Source: Ruminococcus flavefaciens (GTDB lineage Bacteria > Bacillota > Clostridia > Oscillospirales > Ruminococcaceae). From it: 35,597 bases of DNA. A model generated the notes under the pieces. The model worked only from the letters and a program-made list of their open reading frames with translations, did no database searches and had not been told where the DNA came from. A program made the position numbers and the translations under genes. The stretch covers positions 6,711 through 42,307 of the forward strand of contig DFHF01000067.1 in the NCBI GenBank assembly GCA_002371825.1. The letters are read 5' to 3'. Positions 15,283 through 24,279 of the stretch are shown piece by piece (the first letter of the stretch is position 1; every line of letters begins with the position of its first letter).

Positions 15283-15311
15283 ATTATATCATATCCCCTT
15301 ATTTTTTACAA
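15283..15311 (-). promoter_or_regulatory. Promoter of module A
   Basis: On the minus strand, TTGTAA (15311-15306), 17 bases, TATAAT (15288-15283). It follows directly after the terminator of module B, so the two modules can be transcribed separately. The leader to the GTG is roughly 110 bases. Confidence 0.7.
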
Positions 15312-15338
15312 GAAAAACCGCCCTCTGTTGAGAGCGGT
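15312..15338 (-). terminator. Terminator of module B
   Basis: On the minus strand, stem ACCGCTCT/AGAG-x-x-CGGT with a CAAC loop and a two-base bulge, then TTTTTCTT. It lies 66 bases after the stop of the second dockerin gene. Confidence 0.75.
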
Positions 15339-15403
15339 CTTCTTATAATGGGGGGATTGCTGTTTTTGTAATTATATCATTGGGAAATAGGAGTGATTAT
15401 TTT

Positions 15404-17557
15404 TTATTTGAGAAGCAGCTGGTTCTGGATCTCCAGTGCATCCATGGGAGTGATGCCGTCGCCAGTGTTGTAGAGATCGGCATTGAATTCGCCCCAGTCA
15501 TCAAGCTGGAACCTGTCAGGATTGGAAATTGACTGCATAACGAGAACGGCATCGTTCATCTTAACATTGCTGTCGCCGTCAGCGTCGCCGGAGCGCTGGA
15601 GCTTGACATCACTTTTTGCTTCAAGATACCTGATATGGCCGAGCTTGGAGATCTTTTTCTGATTTTCCTGATTTGCATTGTATTCATTGAGCTTTTCAGT
15701 GAGTGTATCTTCACCATACTTCATGATGAGGTGATTGGGAAGCCACAGATCATAGAGATCACCGTATACGCCATTGTCATTAAGATCAAGCTGAGTATCG
15801 ATATATGTCCATGTGTTGTAATCGATAGTGCTGTCTTCAGCGGTCTTGTAGTCTATAACATCGTACATATACTGCACAAGAACATCTCTGTCTTTAAAGT
15901 TTACTGAACCGTCGTGATTGATATCCGGAGGAGTGATAAGTCCGTTCATTACATCACTGTCATATTGAGCGAAGAGCACATCGAATTTCGGTCCGAATTC
16001 CGGATTGACTAACAGATCGATCTTTGATGTATCATCTCTTACTGTTGCAAGTCCGGCTTCAAGGGCAGCATCCTTTACAAGATAAGAGAAGGATCTGGTT
16101 ACGAACTCATATTTGCTGTAAAGAGGATAATTTGATGTATTGGGGCTCTGCTTCATATATTTATGGAAATGATCGTAATAGATATTGACATTGAGCCATT
16201 CAGGAGAAAAATCACAGTTATAGATAAAATACTTTACTATAGTGCTGTCGCTGTTGCGGTCATAGTCAAAAGCTGCGAAAACATCTTCGCTCTTCTTGAA
16301 TACGCTGTCATAGTCTTTGATGTTGTCAATAAGAACATCCATGCCGCTGTAGTAGTTCTTGCAGAAATATACATAATAGTCAAATGCATCCATGATATCG
16401 ATATTTCCGTCAGAATTTACATCCAGATCCACATCGCCGTTTTTGATCTTTTCTGCGGCATACTGATAAAGAAGATCATCGCTTTCAGCAACGGACTTCA
16501 TTTCCTCGATAAAATTATAGCTGTCGATCGTAACTCTGTCGCTGTTGTCTTTGTAAAGGGAGATGTTGAAATCCTCGGGATCGAAACCGTATTTGTAGAA
16601 ATAATACTTTTCAAGGATCTTTACATCCTCAAGGTTAGTAATGCCGTTCTTATTGATGTCCCCGGCTTCCTTTACAGCAAGCTCTTCTTTTGAGGCATAT
16701 TTCTCATTGTTAAGTATGTAGCGGTAGATCTTGTATATATCCTGAGCCTCAAAGGTGCCGTTTCCGTCAACATCGGCATTCCATAAACCGGAATCAATAT
16801 TCTCAAAATAGGCACTGAATCTTTCAGAGACCTTTGGAGCTACGTATACTGCCATGCTGTGTGTAGGTGATACACTGAGCATAGATGCAGCAGCTGCTGA
16901 AACTGCTAAAAACTTTTTCATAACAAGACTCCTTTCATATTCATCGAGCTGTTCATTCAGTTCAGGGTCATAGTAACTGGTCACAGTGGTGACCACCTGA
17001 GCAGGTAAAGATGTATTTGCTGCTGTGGTATTAAGCGTTGGTCTGTGATGCGTTCCTGTGGTGGTGGCCACTGTGACACTGTGGTTAGTAATAGGTGCCT
17101 GTGACTGTGAAACTGAGCTGATGCCGTTTTGTGGAATAGATTGAGTGTGTGAATAGGTGGTAACGGCTGAAACAGGCTCAGATGAGACAATTGTTGTCGT
17201 TTTGCTGTCAGCCTGGCAGACAGATGTAGTCTGAATGCTGACACTTGTTCCCTCAGTGGGCTCTTCAACAGATGTTATTATACCGGAATTATTATCCTTG
17301 GTTGAAAGCTGAGGAGTGTTCCGTAGACCTGTCCATACGCAGAATGCCGCTGCAGCAGCAGTTAATGCTGAGACTGATATCCAGAGAATACCTTTTCGCT
17401 TTTTTTCGGATCGTTTTTCCGACGATGCTGTCAGCTTCTCCATTTTATCTCTGAATTCGTCGGAAAAATCATAATCAGGGATATCCAGACCGGTCATTTC
17501 ATTGAAGCTCTCATTGAGAACATCCTCAAGAGCATCTTTTAAGATATCTTTACTCAT
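15404..17557 (-). CDS. Membrane anti-sigma-like protein with dockerin (module B)
   Basis: 717 residues, a paralogue of the module A protein with the same order of parts. Residues 1-56: cytoplasmic, acidic helical start (F-S-D-E-F-R-D-K-M-E-K-L) then E-K-K-R-K; 57-76: one membrane segment; about 85-200: Ser/Thr-rich linker. An internal signal-like segment begins at M213 (M-K-K-F-L-A-V-S-A-A-A-A-S, ending S-M-A). Seven calcium-loop motifs follow (D-V-D-G-N-G-T-F-E, D-I-N-K-N-G-I-T-N, D-V-N-S-D-G-N-I-D, D-I-N-H-D-G-S-V-N, D-L-N-D-N-G-V-Y-G, then the terminal dockerin G-D-A-D-G-D and N-A-D-L-Y-N-T-G-D-G). Its ATG overlaps the sigma gene stop (ATGA). Sensor/anti-sigma role inferred from order and topology. 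A 35-base stretch in the dockerin region (15513-15547) is identical to module A (12647-12681). Confidence 0.75.
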   Translation of the reverse strand: MSKDILKDALEDVLNESFNEMTGLDIPDYDFSDEFRDKMEKLTASSEKRSEKKRKGILWISVSALTAAAAAFCVWTGLRNTPQLSTKDNNSGIITSVEEPTEGTSVSIQTTSVCQADSKTTTIVSSEPVSAVTTYSHTQSIPQNGISSVSQSQAPITNHSVTVATTTGTHHRPTLNTTAANTSLPAQVVTTVTSYYDPELNEQLDEYERSLVMKKFLAVSAAAASMLSVSPTHSMAVYVAPKVSERFSAYFENIDSGLWNADVDGNGTFEAQDIYKIYRYILNNEKYASKEELAVKEAGDINKNGITNLEDVKILEKYYFYKYGFDPEDFNISLYKDNSDRVTIDSYNFIEEMKSVAESDDLLYQYAAEKIKNGDVDLDVNSDGNIDIMDAFDYYVYFCKNYYSGMDVLIDNIKDYDSVFKKSEDVFAAFDYDRNSDSTIVKYFIYNCDFSPEWLNVNIYYDHFHKYMKQSPNTSNYPLYSKYEFVTRSFSYLVKDAALEAGLATVRDDTSKIDLLVNPEFGPKFDVLFAQYDSDVMNGLITPPDINHDGSVNFKDRDVLVQYMYDVIDYKTAEDSTIDYNTWTYIDTQLDLNDNGVYGDLYDLWLPNHLIMKYGEDTLTEKLNEYNANQENQKKISKLGHIRYLEAKSDVKLQRSGDADGDSNVKMNDAVLVMQSISNPDRFQLDDWGEFNADLYNTGDGITPMDALEIQNQLLLK
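16919..16936 (-). promoter_or_regulatory. Internal ribosome binding site and start, module B
   Basis: GAAAGGAG (16936-16929), 7 bases, then an in-frame ATG at 16921 opening M-K-K-F-L-A-V and a signal peptide ending S-M-A. A product started here (15404-16921) would be a secreted protein of 505 residues. The octamer is read in the long frame as part of Y-E-R-S, which both paralogues share. Confidence 0.6.
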
Positions 17558-18078
17558 ATTTTTCCGCCTCCTTCTTCGAGATTTTTTGCAAGCACCTTTC
17601 GTGCCCGCTGGATACGTTTGTATACGTTATCGCTGTTTATTTTCAGCAGTGCAGATATCTCTGTTATATTATAGCCGTATACATAACGAAGCATCAATAC
17701 ATCTCTGTATTCGTCCTTGAGGTCTTTTATTGCGCTTATGACTGAATCAATGGGATAGCTGTCAAGACTTACAGCGCCAACATCCTCGTCAGGAGTTTCG
17801 CTGAGGCATATCTTCTGGTTTTTCCTGTACTTATCCAGTGCAGCGTTTCTGACTATTATAACGAGCAGAGAAGTCATTTTTGGCCAGTCAAGCTTAGAAT
17901 ACTTTTCAAAATTTTTTGAGAACCTTAGAAATGCTTCTGAAACGCAGTCCTCGGCATCTGCAAAATTATTTAGTATATTCATTGCGGTGTACATCATGAG
18001 TCTGCGGTTTTTTATGTATATCTCTTCAAAAGTGGGAGAGCTTTCTGTTATTTCAGCGTTGTCAAGACAAATTTCCAT
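17554..18078 (-). CDS. ECF-type RNA polymerase sigma factor (module B)
   Basis: 174 residues. Region 2: N-R-R-L-M-M-Y-T-A-M-N-I-L and A-E-D-C-V-S-E-A-F-L-R-F, then a region 2.4-like T-S-L-L-V-I-I-V-R-N-A-A-L-D-K-Y-R-K. Region 4: I-K-D-L-K-D-E-Y-R-D-V-L-M-L-R-Y-V-Y-G-Y and the helix-turn-helix I-T-E-I-S-A-L-L-K-I-N-S-D-N-V-Y-K-R-I-Q-R-A. It ends in an ATGA overlap with the anti-sigma-like gene. GGAAAGGAG precedes the ATG. It is clearly diverged from the module A factor, so the two probably recognise different partners or promoters. The divergent LRR-dockerin gene on the right is a candidate target (inference). Confidence 0.9.
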   Translation of the reverse strand: MEICLDNAEITESSPTFEEIYIKNRRLMMYTAMNILNNFADAEDCVSEAFLRFSKNFEKYSKLDWPKMTSLLVIIVRNAALDKYRKNQKICLSETPDEDVGAVSLDSYPIDSVISAIKDLKDEYRDVLMLRYVYGYNITEISALLKINSDNVYKRIQRARKVLAKNLEEGGGKI

Positions 18079-18156
18079 GCGTTTCAGCTCCTTTCCTTTT
18101 ATGCTATTTATTCATTTATTATAACTTACGGAAACGCGGTTTTTGGACAGGCGAAT

Positions 18157-18170
18157 TATGAACTTTTTGT
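18157..18170 (-). promoter_or_regulatory. Copy of the sigma-leader motif before module B
   Basis: ACAAAAAGTTCATA on the minus strand, a 12/14 match to the repeats before sigma gene A, at a similar distance (about 80-92 bases) from the start codon. A TATAAT (18123-18118, minus strand) lies between it and the ATG, but without a clear housekeeping -35. Confidence 0.4.
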
Positions 18171-18304
18171 AAACAATTATATTTTCCATGCAAGAGTTTT
18201 GTTTTTCGGAGGCTTTTCTGGCGCTATCCTGACCAAAGAGAGGAAGATCAAATTGTATATTATGCAGAAATTAACTTAATGCACTTTAAATTGTTGATAA
18301 AATA

Positions 18305-18313
18305 TGGTATAAT
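18305..18313 (+). promoter_or_regulatory. Extended -10 of the LRR-dockerin gene
   Basis: TGG-TATAAT (TATAAT at 18308-18313). No good -35 at 17 bases (TTTAAA), so it may rely on the extended -10 or on an activator. The ATG is 31 bases downstream. Confidence 0.55.
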
Positions 18314-18343
18314 TATATAAATCTTTTCAGGGGAGGTCGAATT

Positions 18344-21300
18344 ATGAATCATTTTAAAAGAATCCTGTCCATAGCGGCGGCTCTTTGTATATCTGCAATG
18401 CCTCTGAGCGGTATGAGCAGTGCTCCGGACAGGAATGTTTTTGCCGCCGATTATACAGAGGGTGCTACTGATGATTTTAAGTATTATCAGTATGAGGACC
18501 ATATTGTAATTACCGGCACAGTTGATTCCAGTATTATATCAGCAGCAGTGCCTGCGGAGATAGGCGGACTTCCTGTAACTGAGCTTGGAGCAAAGGCTTT
18601 TGCATATTGCTATAATCTGGAATCGGTGTCACTTCCGGAAACTCTGGAGAAAATCGGAAACTATGCGTTCATGAGCTGCCGTTCCATAAAGGAGATAAGT
18701 CTCCCGGACAAAGTGTCAAGCATAGGCAATGAGGCTTTCCGGCAGTGTACCGGCCTGGAATCATTTACGGTGCCGGTATCTCTGACTGAGCTTGGGACTG
18801 CTGTATTTACCGGCTGTTCAAAGCTTTCAGGATTTACCGTGCCCAAGGGCAGTACTGCTTTTTCTGCTGACGGAGGGATACTGTTCAATGCAGACGGAAA
18901 CAAGCTTGTTGTTTTTCCTGCCGGAAAGACTGAGACCGCATATACCGTTCCTGATACTGTTTCAGGTATCGCCTCTACGGCCTTTTCCGGATGTACAGGT
19001 CTGGTATCGGTGACTATACCTGATACTGTAACTGAGTGCGGCGGCGGACTGTTTTACGGCTGTACATCACTTGAATCAGTAAGACTTCCCGCAAGTCTGA
19101 ATTCACTGGCCTATACTCCATCGTACAACTATTATTCCGATCCTCTCGGCTTCTTTGAGAACTGCTATAAGCTAAGCGATATAGAATTCCCAAAAGACCT
19201 GACAGTCATCGATTATGATGCTTTCTGCGGCTGCCGGGCATTTACGGAATTTATCGTTCCGGATACTGTGGAAGAGATAAACGGCGGTGCTTTTGAGAAT
19301 AATAAGGGACTGACAGCTATAACTCTCGGAAAGTCCGTAAAAGAGGTGAGCACCTCAGCTTTCGACGGTTCAGATTCTCTTTCTGCTATTTATGTTTCTC
19401 CCGATAATAAGGAGCTCTCTTCTTTGGACGGAGTGCTTATGGATAAGCCGGGGCAAACTATCGTAATGTATCCGGTAGGCAAAAAGGATGCTTCCTATAC
19501 TATCCCCGAGGGAGTGGTCTCAATAGGCTACGCTGCATTTTATGAGCACCCCTTCATAGAGAGTATCGTGATCCCGGCTTCTGTTAAGAATATCGGTGCA
19601 TATGCACTGAACAGGTGCAGCAGGCTGACAGAAGTTGTCTTTGAGGATCCTGATGCCGCAGGTGTGCTGTCTGTAGGCAGATACGCCTTCTATGGCTCGG
19701 CTTACCAGAAAAACTGTACCGACGAACAGGGCTTTGCTGTAACAGAAAACGGTATCCTGCTGGCTTTGCCTGAAAACGCTGAGGGAGAGGTTATCGTCCC
19801 TGAGAATGTAAGATATGCCGCAGGTGCTTCTGTGACCAGTGAAAAGATCACAAAACTCACCTTCCAGAACAGTGTAAGGCTGGAACAGAATTCGATATAC
19901 TGGTGCAGCAGCCTTGCAGCTATTGAGGTCAGAGGAGATCTTATCTACGGCAATAACGCTGTATACGGAAGCTCCGGTGAGCTGACGGATCTTATCATAA
20001 CCGGCAATATAACCCTTAGAGGTACTCTCCCGAAAACTATCGTAAATGTTTCAAGAGGCCGTCAGGCTATAGAATATGATGTTTCCGACAGTACCGGTGC
20101 AAAGGAGTATATCGCATCATCAGACCGGACATATTCAGAACTTGACATAAAAGCTTCTTCCGGCTGGTATATCGACAGCGTTTTTGAGATGAAGCTGAGC
20201 GACGGCTCTGCTTGTGCGGCTCTGGCTGTTGCCGGAGGAGCTGAGGTATACTGTCAGGATGGCTCTCTGCTGTTCTCAGTTCAGAAGGAGGGGATGACTC
20301 TCGGAGCTGCCTGTGCTGACGATGAGGACAATATCTTCATTATGTGGGGATACAGTATTAAAGACGATGTTATCGCCGATAATATGGAAACAAACAATGT
20401 CGTCATAGAAAAGTACAGTCGTAATGGTGAGCTTCTGAATACCCTGGGATTGTCTCCGTCAAAAACAGAGGCACAGTTCCCCTTTGATGCCGGAAATGCA
20501 AATATGTGCGTTAGCGGCGGAGTTCTTGGTCTGCTCTTTGATACAGAGTGGCTCAGGTCATCTGACGGCTATCATCATCAGGGCTCAGTTTTTGTGGCTG
20601 CAAAGGCTGCTGACCTTTCTGTGATAAGTATCGATACACTCGATGCCTCACATTCCTTCGGTGTCAGCATGATACCTACTGAAAGCGGATTTGCTGATAT
20701 ACAGAACGGTGATGCGAATTTCCGAGGCATCAATTTCTGCTTTTACGATAATGCCTCCGACAGCCACAGCAGGATAGTCGGATTCCATTCACCGGGCAAG
20801 TATGGTTCAAATGCGGCTCAGCTTGACGGAAATGCCACATATATCGAGCTGGGCGGCCTTGCTAAGAGCAGGACTACTTATGCTATCGCCGGAAGCGGTG
20901 AAAAGAACTATACCTCAGATGTATTCTATAACTCTCAGTACAGACAGAGAAAATACAATGTATTTGTCCGCATCTGGGACGATACTCTCATCTCGTCTGC
21001 TGCTGCCGACTGTGCCGGAGAGGACAGAGTGGATATCGCTACAGGCAAGGTGGCTGATTCAAATGTTATCTGGCTTACGAACTTCAAAGAAAATGAGGCA
21101 GTAGGTGCTGTAAAGGCGGTGGCTATTGAGCAGGGGGCTTATGTCGTACTCTGGGAGAAGTATCTGGACGGAAAATTCGACAGCGTGAGATACGTTGTGC
21201 TGGATGAGTGCGGAGAATTTCTCCGTCAGGAGACAGAGCTGAAAAATGCAAGGCTCTCCTTCTCCTCGATACAGCCTGTTGTAAACGGAAATACCCTTAC

Positions 21301-21616
21301 ATGGGCATATACTGATGATGATGCGGATACTATCACATGGTACAGCTTTAATGTCAACGGAAAGAATAATATCCCCGGTGACGCTGACTGCGATGGTCAG
21401 GTTAAAATGAATGACGCTGTGCTTGTAATGCAGTCCCTGTCAAATCCCGACCGTTTCGGCAAGGACGGAAGCAGTGACAGCTGCATTACCGTGCAGGGCG
21501 AAAAGAATGCCGATGTATTTGAAAGGGGCGGAAGTCTCTCTCCTATGGATGCTCTTTCGATACAGAAATATCTTGTGAAGTTGGTGCCGTCACTTCCGGA
21601 AAGCTATGTGAAGTAA
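18344..21616 (+). CDS. Secreted leucine-rich-repeat (BspA-type) dockerin protein
   Basis: 1090 residues. The signal peptide ends near F-A-A (residue 35). Residues about 60-470 are BspA-type leucine-rich repeats, recognisable by recurring A-F-x-x-C-x-x-L-x-x-V-x-x-P. Residues about 560-1000 are beta-rich with repeated hydrophobic strands, possibly a propeller; I recognise no family. The C-terminus is a dockerin: G-D-A-D-C-D-G-Q-V-K-M-N-D-A and N-A-D-V-F-E-R-G-G-S-L-S-P-M-D-A. There is no catalytic domain, so a binding or adhesive role within the cellulosome is likely. The first dockerin loop resembles those of both anti-sigma-like proteins (shared K-M-N-D-A-V-L-V-M-Q-S), so they may recognise the same cohesin class. 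GGGGAGG precedes the ATG. Confidence 0.9.
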   Translation: MNHFKRILSIAAALCISAMPLSGMSSAPDRNVFAADYTEGATDDFKYYQYEDHIVITGTVDSSIISAAVPAEIGGLPVTELGAKAFAYCYNLESVSLPETLEKIGNYAFMSCRSIKEISLPDKVSSIGNEAFRQCTGLESFTVPVSLTELGTAVFTGCSKLSGFTVPKGSTAFSADGGILFNADGNKLVVFPAGKTETAYTVPDTVSGIASTAFSGCTGLVSVTIPDTVTECGGGLFYGCTSLESVRLPASLNSLAYTPSYNYYSDPLGFFENCYKLSDIEFPKDLTVIDYDAFCGCRAFTEFIVPDTVEEINGGAFENNKGLTAITLGKSVKEVSTSAFDGSDSLSAIYVSPDNKELSSLDGVLMDKPGQTIVMYPVGKKDASYTIPEGVVSIGYAAFYEHPFIESIVIPASVKNIGAYALNRCSRLTEVVFEDPDAAGVLSVGRYAFYGSAYQKNCTDEQGFAVTENGILLALPENAEGEVIVPENVRYAAGASVTSEKITKLTFQNSVRLEQNSIYWCSSLAAIEVRGDLIYGNNAVYGSSGELTDLIITGNITLRGTLPKTIVNVSRGRQAIEYDVSDSTGAKEYIASSDRTYSELDIKASSGWYIDSVFEMKLSDGSACAALAVAGGAEVYCQDGSLLFSVQKEGMTLGAACADDEDNIFIMWGYSIKDDVIADNMETNNVVIEKYSRNGELLNTLGLSPSKTEAQFPFDAGNANMCVSGGVLGLLFDTEWLRSSDGYHHQGSVFVAAKAADLSVISIDTLDASHSFGVSMIPTESGFADIQNGDANFRGINFCFYDNASDSHSRIVGFHSPGKYGSNAAQLDGNATYIELGGLAKSRTTYAIAGSGEKNYTSDVFYNSQYRQRKYNVFVRIWDDTLISSAAADCAGEDRVDIATGKVADSNVIWLTNFKENEAVGAVKAVAIEQGAYVVLWEKYLDGKFDSVRYVVLDECGEFLRQETELKNARLSFSSIQPVVNGNTLTWAYTDDDADTITWYSFNVNGKNNIPGDADCDGQVKMNDAVLVMQSLSNPDRFGKDGSSDSCITVQGEKNADVFERGGSLSPMDALSIQKYLVKLVPSLPESYVK

Positions 21617-21640
21617 ACAGCCCGGCATAATATCAGAAAT

Positions 21641-21680
21641 AACAGGATCCCCAGTCTGCTGACCGGAGATCCTGTTTTTA
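21641..21680 (+). terminator. Terminator after the LRR-dockerin gene
   Basis: Stem AACAGGATC/GATCCTGTT with a long loop, followed by TTTTTAT. It lies between convergent genes and may act in both directions. Confidence 0.8.
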
Positions 21681-21986
21681 TATTATTTCCCTTTTATATA
21701 CATCTGCTGCATCTGCACCGAAAAATCCTGTGAACAGACTGTTATCTGCGATGAGTGCAAGCTTCTGCTGTCTTGTGAGCTGTTTTATCCGCCATTCAAG
21801 CTTTGAGGCAAGACTGCGGTTCGAGGTGCTCCACAGCGCCTCTACAGCTTCCACATTGTGGGAGCGTGTGAATTTAGCACCTCTGCGTCCGGCGCCGGAG
21901 TGCTCTTCAAGGCGGCGCTCTATATCAGTAGTTATGCCTGTATACAGACTTCCGCCCTCACACCTCAGAATGTAGACAAAGTACAT
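21678..21986 (-). CDS. GIY-YIG nuclease-domain protein (YhbQ/UPF0213-like)
   Basis: 102 residues, one GIY-YIG domain: Y-F-V-Y-I-L-R-C near the start, S-L-Y-T-G-I-T at 13-19, the catalytic-type arginine in I-E-R-R-L-E-E-H, and the K-L-E-W-R-I-K-Q-L helix typical of the small stand-alone family. These are thought to be structure-specific DNA nucleases, but the cell role of this subfamily is unclear. Its ATG shares one base with the tex stop codon (TAATG), so it is translated by coupling. Confidence 0.85.
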   Translation of the reverse strand: MYFVYILRCEGGSLYTGITTDIERRLEEHSGAGRRGAKFTRSHNVEAVEALWSTSNRSLASKLEWRIKQLTRQQKLALIADNSLFTGFFGADAADVYKREII

Positions 21987-24256
21987 TACTTCTGCTTTAT
22001 CCTGAAGCTGCTGTTGCGGAGCTGACTTGCATCAAAGCCCTTGGGACGTCTGTCCTCACGCTTTTTCTTGGGTCTGCGCTCTGCCTGCTGCTTCTTTTCC
22101 TCTTCATCATTGAGACGCATTGTTAGTGAGATACGGCTGCGCTTTACATCTACGTCAAGGACACGGACCTTTACTACCTCGCCAACCTTTACAGCTTCAA
22201 GAGGATGCTTGATGAATTTGCTGCATATCTGAGAGATATGTACAAGTCCGTCCTCGTGGACACCGATATCAACGAATACACCGAAATCGATGATATTGCG
22301 GACTGTTCCCACAAGCTCCATACCGGGCTTGAGGTCCTTTATCTCCATGATATCGCCGCTTCTCATAAGCGGAGGAGGGAGCTCGTCACGGAGGTCACGG
22401 CCGGGCTTTTTAAGCTCTCCGATGATATCTGTGAGAGTTGGTACACCTATGCCGAGGGTGGAGCTTATATTCTCAACTCCGAGGCCGTCAGCCTTCTCAG
22501 AGATACCCTCTGCACCGCCGTTGGCTATGTCTGCAAGTGTGAATCCGCACTCGCTGAGGAGTGATGCAGCGGCAGCATAGCTCTCCGGATGTACTGCAGT
22601 ATTGTCAAGAGGATTCTTTCCGTCACGGACTCTGAGGAAGCCTGCACACTGCTCAAAGGCCTTCTTTCCAAGCTTCGGTACTTTAAGAAGCTCCTTGCGG
22701 TCAGTGAACTTTCCGTTCTCCTCACGGTAAGCAACAATATTCTTTGCAACTGCTGAATTGATTCCGGATATATATGAAAGCAGTGAATAGGATGCTGTAT
22801 TAAGGTCAACACCTACTGAGTTAACGCAGTCCTCAACAACTCCGCCGAGGGCCTCGCTCATTCTTGCCTGAGGCATATCGTGCTGATACTGTCCTACACC
22901 TATAGCCTTTGGTTCGATCTTTACAAGCTCAGCAAGGGGATCCTGCAGGCGGCGGGCAATGGAGATAGCTCCTCTTATGGAAACATCGTACTCCGGGAAC
23001 TCCTCTGCGGCAAGCTTTGAGGCTGAATATACAGATGCACCGGCCTCATTTACTATCATGTAGCTTACCTTGCCGGCGTACTCCTTGATTATATCTGCGG
23101 TGAAAGTCTCTGTCTCACGGGAGGCAGTTCCGTTTCCTATGGAGATAGCGCTTACATCGTATTTATCTATGAACTGCTTTACCTTCTTCTTTGCAGCTTC
23201 TACTGCACCTGCTGAGCCTGTGGGGTAGATTATAGCTGTATCAAGCACCTTGCCTGTGCCGTCGATAACTGCGGTCTTGCAGCCGTGAGCGTATCCGGGG
23301 TCAAGTCCGAGGATAACGCTGTTTTTGAGCGGCGGCTGGAGAAGCATCTGGCGGAGATTTGCTGCGAATACCTTTATGGATTCCTCAGCAGCCTTTGAGC
23401 TCATCTCTGAACGTATCTCACGCTCTATTGACGGGAATATGAGGCGCTTGTAGCTGTCCTCGGCAGCTGCTCTTACAAGCTCACCGCAGGCATTGTTTGC
23501 CTTGATGTATTTGCCAAGGATGATATCAGTTGCAAGTGTTTCATCAAGAGTAACCGCAACCTTGAGGAAGCCCTCCTTTTCTCCTCTGTCAAGAGCGAGA
23601 ACACGGTGATTTGCGACCTTCGGGATAGGCTCTGAGTACTCGTAGTAGTTCATGTATACGCTCTCTGCCTCGGCATCGGAAGCCTTTGATACCAGCTCGC
23701 CCTTTTCTCCGGCAAGAGCACGAAGCTTCTTTCTGATGTCTGCATCGTCAGAGATATCCTCTGCGATGATGTCCATAGCACCCTGGAGAGCGGTCTGAGC
23801 ATCGGGTATTTTCTTTTCCTCATCGATAAATGCCTCAGCTTCCTTTTCAGGCTCTGTGGCATTGTCCTGAGCGATAAGAAGGGCTGCAAGCGGTTCGAGA
23901 CCATTTTCTCTTGCGATGCCTGCACGAGTCCTTCTCTTCGGCTTGAAGGGGCGGTATATATCCTCTACCTCTACCAGAGTAAGTGCTGCGCTGATAGCAG
24001 CCTCTATCTCAGGAGTCATCTTCTCCTGCTCGGTGATGGCGTTTGTTACTTCTTCCTTGCGCTTTTCAAGGTTTCTGAGGTACATGAGCCTGTCATAGAG
24101 CTCACGGAGTATCTGGTCGTCAAGAGAGCCGGTAAGCTCCTTACGGTAACGGGCGATAAAGGGGATGGTCTTGTCATCGTCGATGAGTTCAACGGTATTA
24201 TCCACCTGTTCCTGTCTGAGTCCGAATTCCTTTGCCAGTGTTTTATTAATGTCCAT
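21986..24256 (-). CDS. tex: Tex-family S1 RNA-binding protein
   Basis: 756 residues from the ATG at 24256, with GAAAGGA 6 bases upstream; the frame opens nine codons earlier without a ribosome binding site. Domains in order: helical N-terminal region (F-G-L-R-Q-E-Q-V, I-P-F-I-A-R-Y-R-K-E), a YqgF/RNase H-like domain (I-L-G-L-D-P-G-Y-A-H-G-C-K around 325), helix-hairpin-helix repeats (Y-I-S-G-I-N and L-L-K-V-P-K-L-G-K), and a C-terminal S1 domain (G-T-V-R-N-I-I-D-F-G-V-F-V-D-I-G, D-G-L-V-H-I-S). Length and order match the conserved Tex proteins, which bind nucleic acids and affect transcription. Middle gene of an operon with the hydrolase-like gene and the GIY-YIG gene. Confidence 0.95.
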   Translation of the reverse strand: MDINKTLAKEFGLRQEQVDNTVELIDDDKTIPFIARYRKELTGSLDDQILRELYDRLMYLRNLEKRKEEVTNAITEQEKMTPEIEAAISAALTLVEVEDIYRPFKPKRRTRAGIARENGLEPLAALLIAQDNATEPEKEAEAFIDEEKKIPDAQTALQGAMDIIAEDISDDADIRKKLRALAGEKGELVSKASDAEAESVYMNYYEYSEPIPKVANHRVLALDRGEKEGFLKVAVTLDETLATDIILGKYIKANNACGELVRAAAEDSYKRLIFPSIEREIRSEMSSKAAEESIKVFAANLRQMLLQPPLKNSVILGLDPGYAHGCKTAVIDGTGKVLDTAIIYPTGSAGAVEAAKKKVKQFIDKYDVSAISIGNGTASRETETFTADIIKEYAGKVSYMIVNEAGASVYSASKLAAEEFPEYDVSIRGAISIARRLQDPLAELVKIEPKAIGVGQYQHDMPQARMSEALGGVVEDCVNSVGVDLNTASYSLLSYISGINSAVAKNIVAYREENGKFTDRKELLKVPKLGKKAFEQCAGFLRVRDGKNPLDNTAVHPESYAAAASLLSECGFTLADIANGGAEGISEKADGLGVENISSTLGIGVPTLTDIIGELKKPGRDLRDELPPPLMRSGDIMEIKDLKPGMELVGTVRNIIDFGVFVDIGVHEDGLVHISQICSKFIKHPLEAVKVGEVVKVRVLDVDVKRSRISLTMRLNDEEEKKQQAERRPKKKREDRRPKGFDASQLRNSSFRIKQK

Positions 24257-24279
24257 AGTATATCCTTTCTTTGCTGGGG

